Source: an uncultured bacterium
GTDB lineage: Bacteria; Verrucomicrobiota; Lentisphaeria; Victivallales; Victivallaceae
Direction: 5' to 3'
NCBI GenBank assembly: GCA_900551245.1
Contig: URVC01000004.1
Coordinates: 1-64,000, forward strand
Length of the DNA: 64,000 nucleotides
Shown: positions 17,606 through 27,031 of the stretch, one piece after another
Layout of the letters: each line of letters starts with the position of its first letter
Position numbering within the stretch: the first letter of the stretch is position 1
Notes under the pieces: model-generated
What the model was told of the DNA's origin: nothing
Seen by the model: only the letters and a program-made list of their open reading frames with translations
The model's database searches: none
Made by a program: the position numbers and the translations under genes

Positions 17606-18349
17606 ATGAAACACCCCAAAACCGCCATCAACCGCAACAGTTCCCCGAAGAAATCCTCATTCACTCTTATTGAACTTCTGATTGTTATTGCAATCATTGC
17701 CATTCTGGCGGGGCTCCTGCTGCCCGCTCTGAACCAGGCGCGGGAGAGAGCGAGGGGTGCCTCCTGTCAGAACAACCTGAAACAGAACAGCCTCGCCGCC
17801 TACAACTACATGGATTCCTACAACGGCTACCTCATCCAGTGGGCCAGCTGGGACGAAATCTACTGCTGGGCTGACTTCGTGTACGGTTTCGATGACGATC
17901 AGACCAAGGGAATCGCACAGATGTACTGCCCCTCCATACCGCCGAAAGAGGGCTGGGACGGCACATTCGGCAACCTCAAATGGGCGACCTACGGCCTGTT
18001 CAATCCCCGGGAATGGCACGTCAACGCCCTTCCCGGCGTACTGCAGTACAAAGGCTCCTATATCGCATATCGCCCGCAGAATGTGAAGAAAGCGTCGCGG
18101 TATCCCCTGTTTGCCGACAGCCAGTATCCCCACCTGCGTCAACAATCCTATACTTTCATGTACACCAGCTGGGGCTCAGACGCCCTGGCCACCTTCCGGC
18201 ACAACGCCCAGTGCAATATCGCGTTTGCCGACGGCCATGTCGCCTCGACCGGCAAAAAGGAATATGTCGAAATCATTCAGGACAATTTCACCCCGAATTA
18301 CCAGATTTTCGGCATCAGCGAACATGGAATCATGGTCGGTCTGAACTAG
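17606..18349 (+). CDS. H-X9-DG pseudopilin-like protein (cassette 3)
   Basis: A 247-residue pseudopilin-like protein with an 18-residue basic leader, FTLIELLIVIAIIAILAGLL (F19, E23) and LLPALNQARERA. Position -1 is Ser. Near the C terminus H-N-A-Q-C-N-I-A-F-A-D-G-H gives the H-X9-DG motif. AAGGAA seven bases before the ATG supports the start. It lies 42 bp after the LacI gene and 53 bp before the 1161-residue glycosidase, the same order as in the other cassettes. The soluble domain is rich in Trp/Tyr and differs from its paralogues in the window outside the N-terminal helix and the final motif. Confidence 0.85.
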   Translation: MKHPKTAINRNSSPKKSSFTLIELLIVIAIIAILAGLLLPALNQARERARGASCQNNLKQNSLAAYNYMDSYNGYLIQWASWDEIYCWADFVYGFDDDQTKGIAQMYCPSIPPKEGWDGTFGNLKWATYGLFNPREWHVNALPGVLQYKGSYIAYRPQNVKKASRYPLFADSQYPHLRQQSYTFMYTSWGSDALATFRHNAQCNIAFADGHVASTGKKEYVEIIQDNFTPNYQIFGISEHGIMVGLN

Positions 18350-18402
18350 GAATTCATGGAACAGTACAGCAATTCAGTCCTTTTTCAAACGAAATTTACA
18401 CG

Positions 18403-21400
18403 ATGCATTTCAAGTTTTCAACACTGATCTTTCAGGGGGTGCTGGCTCCTCTTCTCGCGGCGGGAACTCTGCCGCTGAGCGGCTGGAACTTCAGCAGCGG
18501 TCCGGAATTCCCCGGCGCATCCGGCCAACTCCGGACACTCCCGGATTCGCTCCAGCTCTCCGCAGATTTTCGAAACGGCGGGAAATATGTCGCCGCACGT
18601 TATGAATTGAACCGGCCGCTCCGGTTGCGGGAGCTCCAGTTTCAGGTGAAATCAGGCGTGCCGGAAATGACGGTCGGCTTCCGCGACACCGATGGAAAAA
18701 ACCGTCAGCACACGCTCGCCCTTTCCGGGGATCCGGAGGTGTGGCAATGTGTCAAAGTCCCGGTTCCCGGCGGGACGGAGCCATCCCCCGGAGCAAAAAT
18801 CAAGGGCCTTTCCCTCGCCGTGAATGCCGCCGGACTTCCCGGGGAAAAGGGCTCGATTGCATTTCGCAATGTCCTCTGCCTGGAAGCCGGAGAAGGGAGC
18901 CTCCGTCTGCCCCTGCCCATGGACGCCGCCTCCTGGCGCCTCAACAACGGCCCGGAGTTCCGACCGGGCACACGCGCCTCGATCACGTCGGACGGCTCCA
19001 CTCTGACGCTGAAAACCGACGCAAGCGCAGGCGGCGATTATGCGGGGATCTCTTACGCGCTGAAGAAAAAACTGCGGATCAGACGGCTTCACTTCAAGAT
19101 GCGCGGAGCGAACACCCGATACGCCGTCCGGTTCATCGATGCGACCGGCCAATACCACAACCATGAGCGCAGCTGTCCCGGCGCCCCGGGCTCCGAACAG
19201 GCGATCACACTGGATGTCGCCGCCTCCCGCCAGCACTGGGGCGGCCGGAACGACGGGAAGTTCCATCCGCCGCTCGCCGCGGTGGAGCTGATTGTCTGCG
19301 GCCGTTTTTTCGGCCCGGCGAAGAGAGGAGAAACCGCCTTTTCCGCAGTGGAACTGGAGAGCGATGACCCGGAAGCGTTTCTCCCGCTCTGGAACATCGC
19401 CGATCCGCTCGACCTCTTCCGGCAGCCGGGCGATGTTTCTCCGGTGGAAATCCGCGCCATTCTGCCGAAGGAAATTCACCGGAAGGAGTCACTCCGCTAC
19501 AGCTGTCGCGACTACCGCGGCGCGGAGGTCGCCACCGGATATGCCGACTACGACGCCAAAAACGGGCGGATTCTGCTGATACCCTCCGGCGAACGCGGCT
19601 TTCACGAATATGAATTTCCCCGCCTCGGAATCCATTTCGGCATGATGACGGACGATCCGCCGCCCCGGCAGCCGGACCCCTACTTCGGCATGGACGGCTC
19701 CTTCAGCTGGGGCGACCCGCCGGGCGACGAAACAGGGATTCGCGCCTACCTGAAAATTCTCAGAAACAATGGAATCTTCTGGAACCGGGACCGGCTGGAC
19801 TGGAGTTCGATCGAGCGCACCCGGGGAGCATTCGACTTCGGCAGACGTTTCGGGCTCTACCGCAGAATCGCCCAAGAGGAGAAAATCCATATGCTCGACA
19901 CGTTTCACGACGCCCCGGCATGGACCGGAGCGGAAAAGGTCGATCGCAGCCGCCCCTCGAAAAACAATCCGTTCCCCCACGATCTCCTCGCGGCGGGGAA
20001 CAGCTGGCTCGCCATCGCCTCCCACTGGAAACAGGACGCCCTCGAAGTCTGGAACGAGCCGGACATCGGGTTCGGGAACTCGCTGCCTGCGGAATATGTC
20101 ACCGCATTCACCAAGGCGGTTTCCCGCGTCTTTTCCGCCGCCGGCTGCAGGACAACAATCGGCGGCGGCGTGTTCGCCTCGCCCCGTCCGGGAACCAATT
20201 TCTACAGGACCTACATCGACAACGGCCTTCTGGCGGACGCCGACTTCATCAGTTTTCACACCTACGGCAATGTGGCGGAACTGGAACCGCTCATTGAGGA
20301 TATGCGGAAAACCGAGCAATTGAGCGGCTCTCCGAACCTCGGCCTCCCCTACTGGATCACCGAGTGCGGCAAACCGCGTCCCTACGCAGGCGTCTCCCGC
20401 GGCACGACGGCCCCGGACCAATTCTCCGCAGCGGAAATTGCCGGGAAAGCGGCGGAATTCCGCGCGCTGGGGGTCGAGCGCCACTTCGCCTTCGAATACA
20501 AGTTCCGCAAGGAGAATGCCAACAATTTCGGTCTGATGGATTTCAACCGCACCCCCATGCGCGGCATGGCGGCATACACCCATCTGGTCCGCGTACTCTC
20601 CCATCGCCGCTACATCGGCGACCTGCAGGGAACCAACGCCTTCCGCGCCCGCGTCTTCGCCGGAGAAAACGATCGGGTCGCCGTCCTCTACAACGGCCTG
20701 AAGGAGCAGCGCAAACAGTACGTCACCCTTCCGCGCACCCTCAAGCCGCTCCGGGCGACGGGGATCGACGGCCGGCCGCTGCCCATTGCGAACGGCCGCG
20801 TTTCCAACGCGGACGGCATCACCTATCTCTATTTCACGCAACAGGAGAATCCCGGTCTGATCCATCCGGAGACGCGGGCGATGAAGCTCTACCGGCTGGC
20901 GAAATCGTACCGGCCCCGAGCCAGAGCGGCCAGACCGCTGGTTCTCCAGTCGACGACCGACCTCTCAAACTTCATCATCAGCAACCGGGGGTTTTTCCTG
21001 CCGAATCCAGATGAGCTGGAGTTGAAGGTGCTGGTCAACAATTTCGGTTCCACCGCGCTGAAATTCCATCCTGAAGTCGAACTACCGGCCGGCGCCTCCC
21101 TGCTCCGGCGCCCGGAGGCGGTCACCATTCCGGCCGGCGGCCGGACGGAGGTGCGTTTCCGAATCGCCCTCGATGCAGGTACGCAGAGCACGTTTCAAAC
21201 GGTCCGTCTGACGGACGCAGGCGGCAATGCAACACCGATCGCCTTCTCGCTGGCCCCGTTCCTCCGCCGTGAGGTGGAGATTCACGCGGAGCCGGCGGAG
21301 CAGCCCATCCCCTCGTCGCTCTCCGGACTGAAAGCCTCCGGCAACTGGATCGACTTCAGCGGCCCGGCCAACTGGACCCCCTGGGAAGGGGACAAGACCA

Positions 21401-21888
21401 CGCCCGACATCGAGGCGGGATTCCGGGCGTTCTACACGCCGGAGGAGCTCGTCTTTCTGGTTCTCGTCAAAGATGCCCGCCATGTGAATCCCTACAGTGC
21501 GTTCGAGTCGTGGCAGGGGGACTCCGTGCAGTTGACCATCCAGCAGAGGGGGGCGGATAAAAATCCGGTTCCGGGGAAACGGTTCCACGAAATCGCCGCC
21601 GCCAGGAGCCGGGAGGGGGACCTGCTCTACGCCCACATCGGCACCCCGCGGGGGGTGCTCCAGAAATCGAAACTGGAGTTCCGCCCGCTGGAGAAAGGAT
21701 GGTTCCTCTACATAATCCGGCTCAATGGAAAAGAGCTCGGGCTCACCCTGAAACCGGGCTCCATCCTCGGCTCCTCCATGCTCGTCAACAGCAATCCCGG
21801 TTCCGGCAGAGCGGGATTCCTGACCTGGGGATTCGGCATCTCCCCGGAGAAGAACGATGTGCTCTTCCAGCTTCTCCGCCTGAAATAA
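18403..21888 (+). CDS. Large secreted glycoside hydrolase (clan GH-A-like), cassette 3
   Basis: A 1161-residue protein with a signal peptide (residues 1-24) and two beta-sandwich-like modules (~25-170 and ~175-325). The TIM-barrel region at ~410-770 has WNRDRLDWSSIE, LEVWNEPDIGFG (E552) and YWITECGKP (E654), the expected acid/base and nucleophile of clan GH-A retaining enzymes, 102 residues apart. A C-terminal CBM9-like domain occupies ~980-1161. The barrel motif WNE-x-DIGF is shared with the 976-residue enzyme at 21950, so the two are probably related; the numbered family is not clear. The ATG at 18403 is chosen because the frame upstream of it overlaps the pseudopilin; its ribosome binding site is weak. 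Confidence 0.72.
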   Translation: MHFKFSTLIFQGVLAPLLAAGTLPLSGWNFSSGPEFPGASGQLRTLPDSLQLSADFRNGGKYVAARYELNRPLRLRELQFQVKSGVPEMTVGFRDTDGKNRQHTLALSGDPEVWQCVKVPVPGGTEPSPGAKIKGLSLAVNAAGLPGEKGSIAFRNVLCLEAGEGSLRLPLPMDAASWRLNNGPEFRPGTRASITSDGSTLTLKTDASAGGDYAGISYALKKKLRIRRLHFKMRGANTRYAVRFIDATGQYHNHERSCPGAPGSEQAITLDVAASRQHWGGRNDGKFHPPLAAVELIVCGRFFGPAKRGETAFSAVELESDDPEAFLPLWNIADPLDLFRQPGDVSPVEIRAILPKEIHRKESLRYSCRDYRGAEVATGYADYDAKNGRILLIPSGERGFHEYEFPRLGIHFGMMTDDPPPRQPDPYFGMDGSFSWGDPPGDETGIRAYLKILRNNGIFWNRDRLDWSSIERTRGAFDFGRRFGLYRRIAQEEKIHMLDTFHDAPAWTGAEKVDRSRPSKNNPFPHDLLAAGNSWLAIASHWKQDALEVWNEPDIGFGNSLPAEYVTAFTKAVSRVFSAAGCRTTIGGGVFASPRPGTNFYRTYIDNGLLADADFISFHTYGNVAELEPLIEDMRKTEQLSGSPNLGLPYWITECGKPRPYAGVSRGTTAPDQFSAAEIAGKAAEFRALGVERHFAFEYKFRKENANNFGLMDFNRTPMRGMAAYTHLVRVLSHRRYIGDLQGTNAFRARVFAGENDRVAVLYNGLKEQRKQYVTLPRTLKPLRATGIDGRPLPIANGRVSNADGITYLYFTQQENPGLIHPETRAMKLYRLAKSYRPRARAARPLVLQSTTDLSNFIISNRGFFLPNPDELELKVLVNNFGSTALKFHPEVELPAGASLLRRPEAVTIPAGGRTEVRFRIALDAGTQSTFQTVRLTDAGGNATPIAFSLAPFLRREVEIHAEPAEQPIPSSLSGLKASGNWIDFSGPANWTPWEGDKTTPDIEAGFRAFYTPEELVFLVLVKDARHVNPYSAFESWQGDSVQLTIQQRGADKNPVPGKRFHEIAAARSREGDLLYAHIGTPRGVLQKSKLEFRPLEKGWFLYIIRLNGKELGLTLKPGSILGSSMLVNSNPGSGRAGFLTWGFGISPEKNDVLFQLLRLK

Positions 21889-21900
21889 ATTGACAAATCA

Positions 21901-21940
21901 AGGGGCTGTTGCAAGACCACGAGGTTTCGCAACAGCCCCT
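21901..21940. terminator. Hairpin between two convergent glycosidase genes
   Basis: AGGGGCTGTTGC (21901-21912) and GCAACAGCCCCT (21929-21940) form a perfect 12-bp stem with a 16-base loop. On the minus strand it is followed by a T-rich run (TGATTTGTCAATTTATTT), fitting an intrinsic terminator for the 21950 gene. For the plus-strand gene it lacks a T-tract. Confidence 0.65.
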
Positions 21941-21949
21941 GACCGAAGT

Positions 21950-24880
21950 TCACCGGGCGAAAAGCACCCGGACATTGCGCACGAAATAGGTGATTTCGTC
22001 GACGTTGGAGTTCACGCCGAGGCGGAGCTGTTCGATCTTCGCCGGATCCACTTCCGCCGGGTTGAACAGGACAACGCGCTCCTCCCATCGTTCCGTCGGG
22101 GTCGGCACCTTGAGGTAGACGGACCGCCCCTGCTCCTGCTGACGCCCATAGACCGCCATCAACAGCATCTGCTTGATTCCGGATGCGGGGATGGCCTTCA
22201 CTTCAAAGGAGATTCCATACGCGCCCTTCAGCGACTCCTGCGGCAGCTGGAGCACGTATTCCGGATAGACCCACCAGTCACCGGGAACGGGGAAGCGGGT
22301 TTTGAATTCGAGCGCCTGTTCCTGCTCACGGTATTCGATGGTCATCTTCCCCGATGTATTCGTCCGCCAGTTGACGGGATCCATCATCGCGCCGAGGGGT
22401 TCTTTCCGGCTCTCCGCGAGCAGCTGTTCTCTCGCCAGGAAGGGCATGACCAGAGCAGAGACATCCTTTCCTTCAAATTTGCCGCCGACTCTCATTTTCC
22501 CCTGAAAATCCCGATCGAAGACCGGCGTTACAGCGAGCGGAATTCTCACTTTGCCGAACGGCGGAACCGTCACCTTCTCCGGCAGGCCGGAAACGGTGCA
22601 TCCGGAGATCTCCACCCGGCCGCTTTTTTTCCGGTCGGAGAGGTTCCACACCTCAAGCACCAGAGCCGCATTGTCCTTCTCCACATCGACACTGTCCTTG
22701 CCGCCGGACAGCGTGAAATCCTTCGACAGTTCCACCCGGAAAATGATGCTCCGGTCGTACTCCACCCGGCGCGGCGCACCGGCTTTCTTCCCCTTGTGGA
22801 ACGGAACCGACGGTTTTATTCCGGAAAGGCCGTTGACGTAGGCGATCATCCGGGTTGCCGTCAACTGCAGTTTCCCATCAGGAGCGTCTTTCCGGAACGG
22901 AGTCCCGAAAATATCGGTTCCGGCATAGCTCCCGCGCTTCACATCGATCGCAAAGGGGCGCTCGAGCCAGCTGGAAATCCGCCGGTTGGGCCGGTTGATT
23001 TCCGTATCGACCTCCGACAAGCTCCAGTAGGCGAGAGTCTGCGTCCCGTCGGGCTGCCGGTACAGGAATCCCCGGATTTCGCTGCCGAGCTCGACGGAGC
23101 CTTCCAGCGTCGCACTGCCGAGCTGGTGCATCAGATTGGAAAAGGCGACGTATCCCGGCTTCACCGAAAAATCGCGCCGCATCAACCCCCAGTCCTTGGC
23201 TCCGCCCTGTTCATTGTAGGGAGGCAGGACGAAAAAGAAATTCCGATCCACCCCCAGACTCTGCATGGAGAGCATCGTCTTCGGCAGAAATTCCGCCACC
23301 AGCAGCTCCTGTTCGGCGGAATGGGCCTTCAAGCCGGGAATGTAGCTGTTTTCCCGCCCGGACCCCTCCGCGGTACAACCGTTTTCCGTGAACCAGATCG
23401 GGCGCTCCGCAATGTCGTGCCGTTTCAAATAGGCCTGGATTCCCGCCAGAAGTTCCGGATACTCGCACAATGAGGCGTAAGTATGGATGTTGAAGATGTC
23501 GAAATAATCTTTCAGGCCGTTCTCCAGCATGATGTTGCAGTAGTTGGGCAGTTTTGCGTTGGCGATGCCGCCGAGCGCAACCGGCAGATCCGGATCCCCC
23601 GCCTTGAAGCCGAGATAGGCGGCCTTCATCGCCGAAGCGTATTCCCAGGCGGCTTCCGGAGCGAATCCGATATCCTGCTCATTCCAGAACTCCCAGTCGC
23701 TCATCTTGCCCTGGAACACCCGGGCCAGCGTCTTCGCAAATTGATAGGTGGCCAGCAGATCAACCGGCAGTTTTTTGTTGTTTCCCCGGGCATAGGCGGC
23801 GGCATCGTGATACATTCCGGAGATCTTGACGCCGCGACGGCTCAGTTCTTCGGCGTTGGTCATGTACTGCCCCCACTGGAACCTGCCGGGAGCAGGTTCG
23901 CACTGATTCCAGCTGAGCCGTTCGCGCACCATCTCCAGCCCCGCCCGCCGGGCAACTTCCGACACCGTGGCATATCCATCCTGCGGATGACGGCAGTTGG
24001 CGGGATTGGGGCGGGCCAGCCAGCTCTGGGCGGAATCCATGGCGAAGAAGGTTTCCGGATTGCGGCGGCGCGACGACGGCGACGGAACCACCGCAAAACT
24101 GCGGGAACCGGAGAACTTCAACGTGTCGGACTCAAGCGTCAGAAGATAATATCCATCCGGCAGAGAGTCGAGCCGAAGTTTTCCCTTCCCGCCCTCCGGC
24201 CAGTCACCGGTACGCAGAACCTTGCCGCGCCAGTCTTTCAGAGTCCAGCGGACCGGAGAGGCAACCGAACTCTCCAGCGAGAATTCCAGCGGTTCCTCCT
24301 GCGTGAACACCGTTCCCGGCGCCGCCGGAATCACAATTTCCGCGGTATCGGGGACAATTGCGCGCGGCCTGCTGCTGCGCAGTTCCAGATTGCGGATCCA
24401 GTAGGTCAGCCGGGGAGCCCGCGGATTCATGCCGATGGCGATGTGATTGACCGCCGCCGGGTCTTTGACCGAACCGGCAACCGGAATGACCACCTGCTGC
24501 CACTCCTCCTTCGGCGTCGGCAGAGCCACATACGGCATGGCGGAATTGAACATCAGATAGGCATGCTTGTAGCCGCCGGGCTGCCCCTGCTGCTTCGCCT
24601 TGAATTCGAACCGGATCTCGTCAACTCCGGCAAACGACTCGCCGCCCCGGAAACGGAGCCGCGGATAGACCCAGAAGTCGGTTTCCGGAGTAAATTCAAC
24701 GTCAAACCGCACCGCCTGTTCCGCCTCGTCACGGGAAACCGTCACCCGGCCGGATGAGTTCCGGTCGAAACGTTCCGGAGCGTTCAGCCGTTTCGACCAC
24801 CAGAGAGTCTGCAGTTCCGCGGCCGCCAGATCGGCAGCCGCCACGGCGACGGCACATGCAATCATACAAAAACGATTCAT
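21950..24880 (-). CDS. Secreted glycoside hydrolase with matching N- and C-terminal beta-sandwich domains
   Basis: A 976-residue protein with a signal peptide (MNRFCMIACAVAVAAADLAA). Residues ~22-180 form a beta-sandwich-like domain; a related copy closes the protein at ~832-976, both containing a WVYP segment, a VPTP/LPTP-x-E-x-W turn and a final Y-x-x-RN strand. The TIM barrel at ~310-620 has EFWNEQDIGF (E401) and IWFTENGCT (E499), the probable catalytic pair of a clan GH-A enzyme, although the usual WNEP is WNEQ. The start at 24880 has AGAGG five bases upstream. It is the third gene of the GntR-LacI operon. Substrate and numbered family are unknown. Confidence 0.72.
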   Translation of the reverse strand: MNRFCMIACAVAVAAADLAAAELQTLWWSKRLNAPERFDRNSSGRVTVSRDEAEQAVRFDVEFTPETDFWVYPRLRFRGGESFAGVDEIRFEFKAKQQGQPGGYKHAYLMFNSAMPYVALPTPKEEWQQVVIPVAGSVKDPAAVNHIAIGMNPRAPRLTYWIRNLELRSSRPRAIVPDTAEIVIPAAPGTVFTQEEPLEFSLESSVASPVRWTLKDWRGKVLRTGDWPEGGKGKLRLDSLPDGYYLLTLESDTLKFSGSRSFAVVPSPSSRRRNPETFFAMDSAQSWLARPNPANCRHPQDGYATVSEVARRAGLEMVRERLSWNQCEPAPGRFQWGQYMTNAEELSRRGVKISGMYHDAAAYARGNNKKLPVDLLATYQFAKTLARVFQGKMSDWEFWNEQDIGFAPEAAWEYASAMKAAYLGFKAGDPDLPVALGGIANAKLPNYCNIMLENGLKDYFDIFNIHTYASLCEYPELLAGIQAYLKRHDIAERPIWFTENGCTAEGSGRENSYIPGLKAHSAEQELLVAEFLPKTMLSMQSLGVDRNFFFVLPPYNEQGGAKDWGLMRRDFSVKPGYVAFSNLMHQLGSATLEGSVELGSEIRGFLYRQPDGTQTLAYWSLSEVDTEINRPNRRISSWLERPFAIDVKRGSYAGTDIFGTPFRKDAPDGKLQLTATRMIAYVNGLSGIKPSVPFHKGKKAGAPRRVEYDRSIIFRVELSKDFTLSGGKDSVDVEKDNAALVLEVWNLSDRKKSGRVEISGCTVSGLPEKVTVPPFGKVRIPLAVTPVFDRDFQGKMRVGGKFEGKDVSALVMPFLAREQLLAESRKEPLGAMMDPVNWRTNTSGKMTIEYREQEQALEFKTRFPVPGDWWVYPEYVLQLPQESLKGAYGISFEVKAIPASGIKQMLLMAVYGRQQEQGRSVYLKVPTPTERWEERVVLFNPAEVDPAKIEQLRLGVNSNVDEITYFVRNVRVLFAR

Positions 24881-24929
24881 ATTTCCTCTTTCCTGTTGCA
24901 ATGAAAGTTAAAATCTCCGGAGAGTCGAA

Positions 24930-25628
24930 CTATTCCGTAAACGTCTGGCGATGGCCGTCGACGATGATCTCCTTGAACTTCCAGCTTCTGAGCTCATTCA
25001 GCCGCACCGAGCGGACATGCCCGTCAAAGAAACTCATGTTGCCGCTTTCGCCATGATTGAGAGCGTAGGAGCTGTCTTCTACATAGAAATCCGGCGCAAA
25101 GACATACATGCCGTCTCCGGCATATTCGCCGGCAACCTTTATGGTATCGCCGAGAAAGAACACCTGCGAAGGTTTCCGGACCCGGTTCACCGCATAGATG
25201 CAGTTGTCGCCGGGGATTCCCATCACCCGGAAGGAACCCCACTCCTCCTTTTTGGATTCGTAATAGGCGGAGGTGTTCAGCGAAACCCGGTAAACCCCGT
25301 AGGTCCGGTAAAATTTGTTGCGCTCCGCCTTCCACTCCATAACCGGGCAGCGCAGGACATTTTCAGGAAGGTATTTTTTATCGACCATCACCGCCCCCCA
25401 CGGCGAATTTCCCCCATCCAGCGGCACGTGCGTGAACATGTAGTTGTCATAATCGTCGGAATAGAGATGAAAACCGGTCATAATCTGCTTCATCCGGTTG
25501 AGACAGTCGCTGGCCCGGGCCCGCTCCCGCGCCTTGTTCAAGGCAGGCAGCAGCATCGCCGCCAGAATCGCAATGATTGCGATAACGACAAGCAATTCTA
25601 TAAGAGTAAAATTCCGGAACCGTTTCAT
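24930..25628 (-). CDS. H-X9-DG pseudopilin-like protein (cassette 4)
   Basis: A 232-residue pseudopilin-like protein with the shortest leader of the five (MKRFRN), then FTLIELLVVIAIIAILAAML (F7, E11) and LLPALNKARERARASDC. Position -1 is Asn. The C-terminal part contains H-G-E-S-G-N-M-S-F-F-D-G-H (H-X9-DG). The ATG at 25628 has GGAGG about seven bases upstream; the longer frame would run into the regulator stop. It lies 28 bp after the GntR-LacI regulator and 49 bp before the 976-residue glycosidase. Confidence 0.85.
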   Translation of the reverse strand: MKRFRNFTLIELLVVIAIIAILAAMLLPALNKARERARASDCLNRMKQIMTGFHLYSDDYDNYMFTHVPLDGGNSPWGAVMVDKKYLPENVLRCPVMEWKAERNKFYRTYGVYRVSLNTSAYYESKKEEWGSFRVMGIPGDNCIYAVNRVRKPSQVFFLGDTIKVAGEYAGDGMYVFAPDFYVEDSSYALNHGESGNMSFFDGHVRSVRLNELRSWKFKEIIVDGHRQTFTE

Positions 25629-25656
25629 TCTGCATCCTCCGCGCTTTTCTGTCTGT

Positions 25657-26802
25657 TTATTTTTCATCAGAACGTTTCTGCAACGTTTTTTTTCTTTCTT
25701 CCGTTTCCGGCATCGCCGGGGCGGCGCCCAGCGTCTCGCCGTCGACCAGCTCGAACGGAATCTTCACCGTCTGCGGCGGCAGATCTTCACTCTGTTCACA
25801 GCGCCGCAGGAGATCAAACACTTTGAACGCCGTTTCGCGCAGAGATTCACAGAAGATCGTCGGCCGCGGCCGGTAAAACTCCGCCTCCAGCCGGTCTCCG
25901 ACCGTCAGGATTGACATCTCCTCGGGCACTTTCACGCCGCGGTCCGCCAGAGCCGATGCCACGCCCCAGTAGATGCTGAGCGGACAGATGATCAGTGAAT
26001 AGTTCCACAACTCTTTGAAATGCAGCAGTCCATCGCGAACCGCATGGTGCGGGAGTCCGAACTGGGGGACATCCAGCAGAAAGCTCTCATCGTTGACTTC
26101 GATCCCATCGTAATGGCTCCGCATGTACTGCCCGATGCTCCACAGATTGTGATGCAGCGACTGCCGGGCTCCCCGGATTGTAATCTGCTGATCCACCTGC
26201 AGAATCCGGCGGTGGCCGAGTTCATGAAGTTTTCGGCAGATCGCGGCCGGATCCGATGCGCCGGTCATCACATCTGCGCCGATATCCTCATACGGAGCAC
26301 CGCAGAAAATCAGCGGTTTGGTCCGTTCCCGGAACTTCGTCAGCAGTCCGGCAGGCGCCTTCGAAAGATCGCGGTCGAAGCGGCAGACCATCGCATCGCA
26401 GTTCTGCCAGAGATCCTGAATGGTCCGTTCCGCCCACGAGCGGGCGAAAATCACCTTCACCAGCCAGTTTGCCTGCGCCGCGGCTTCATAGAGATGCATG
26501 ATGAAATCGAGATTTTCCGGCGCCGACCAGGCGGGAATCACCACGCCGAGCAGTTTCTGAAGTTTGCTCTCGGAGATTTCGCTGCACACGAAAGTGCCGC
26601 TGCCGTGGGCCCGCTCCAGATAATGCTCCTCCACCAGAGCCCCGACCGCCTTGCGCAAGGTCATGTAGCTGACACCGATCTGCTCGGCCATCTCCCGCTC
26701 CGGCGGAAGCACCGAGCCGCGCGGATAATTCCCGATCGTGATCTCCCGCAGAATCTGCTCGCGCGCCAGTTCTACCTTGCTTTGTTTCCGTTCCCGTGCC
26801 AT
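25657..26802 (-). CDS. AraR-like regulator (GntR DNA-binding domain with LacI-type sensor)
   Basis: A 381-residue chimeric regulator. Residues ~7-75 are a GntR-type winged helix (LPPEREMAEQIGVSYMTLRKAV, LERAHGSGTFV); ~85-365 are a LacI/periplasmic-binding-type sensor, the architecture of Bacillus AraR. It precedes the pseudopilin and 976-residue glycosidase genes and is driven by a full-consensus promoter (26868-26840). A single TTGTAC half-site, like those in AraR operators, lies between the -10 box and the start codon. Self-repression relieved by a sugar released by the glycosidase is the likely control (inference). Confidence 0.85.
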   Translation of the reverse strand: MARERKQSKVELAREQILREITIGNYPRGSVLPPEREMAEQIGVSYMTLRKAVGALVEEHYLERAHGSGTFVCSEISESKLQKLLGVVIPAWSAPENLDFIMHLYEAAAQANWLVKVIFARSWAERTIQDLWQNCDAMVCRFDRDLSKAPAGLLTKFRERTKPLIFCGAPYEDIGADVMTGASDPAAICRKLHELGHRRILQVDQQITIRGARQSLHHNLWSIGQYMRSHYDGIEVNDESFLLDVPQFGLPHHAVRDGLLHFKELWNYSLIICPLSIYWGVASALADRGVKVPEEMSILTVGDRLEAEFYRPRPTIFCESLRETAFKVFDLLRRCEQSEDLPPQTVKIPFELVDGETLGAAPAMPETEERKKTLQKRSDEK

Positions 26803-26839
26803 ACAATATACAATGGTGGTTTCTTTTGTACCCGCTTAT

Positions 26840-26868
26840 ATTATAGCAAAGAGCTACAATTTTGTCAA
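26840..26868 (-). promoter_or_regulatory. Consensus sigma-70 promoter of the GntR-LacI cassette
   Basis: On the minus strand TTGACA (26868-26863), 17 bases, TATAAT (26845-26840). Transcription would start near 26833, giving a ~30-base leader before the ATG at 26802. Confidence 0.87.
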
Positions 26869-26996
26869 GAGTACTTTTCTTTTTTTACATACATTTTCTG
26901 TTTAGAAAGATTGCAGCGGCAAGAAAGCCCGGCTCTTCCACCCTTGAACAATCAGGAGTTCCTTTTGCCGAAAAACGAAAATTTCCGCTGGAGAGA

Positions 26997-27025
26997 TTGA
27001 AAAAAACAACCAGTCAGGCTATATT
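26997..27025 (+). promoter_or_regulatory. Promoter of the cobalamin operon
   Basis: TTGAAA (26997-27002), 17 bases, TATATT (27020-27025). The predicted start near 27032 coincides with the first base of the riboswitch fold. Between this and the divergent promoter (26869-26996) I see nothing recognisable. Confidence 0.72.
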
Positions 27026-27031
27026 GAAGGA

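Noticed and set aside
17980..18402. Upstream extension of the 1161-residue glycosidase frame
   Set aside because: It overlaps the pseudopilin gene out of frame; the signal peptide begins at the ATG at 18403.
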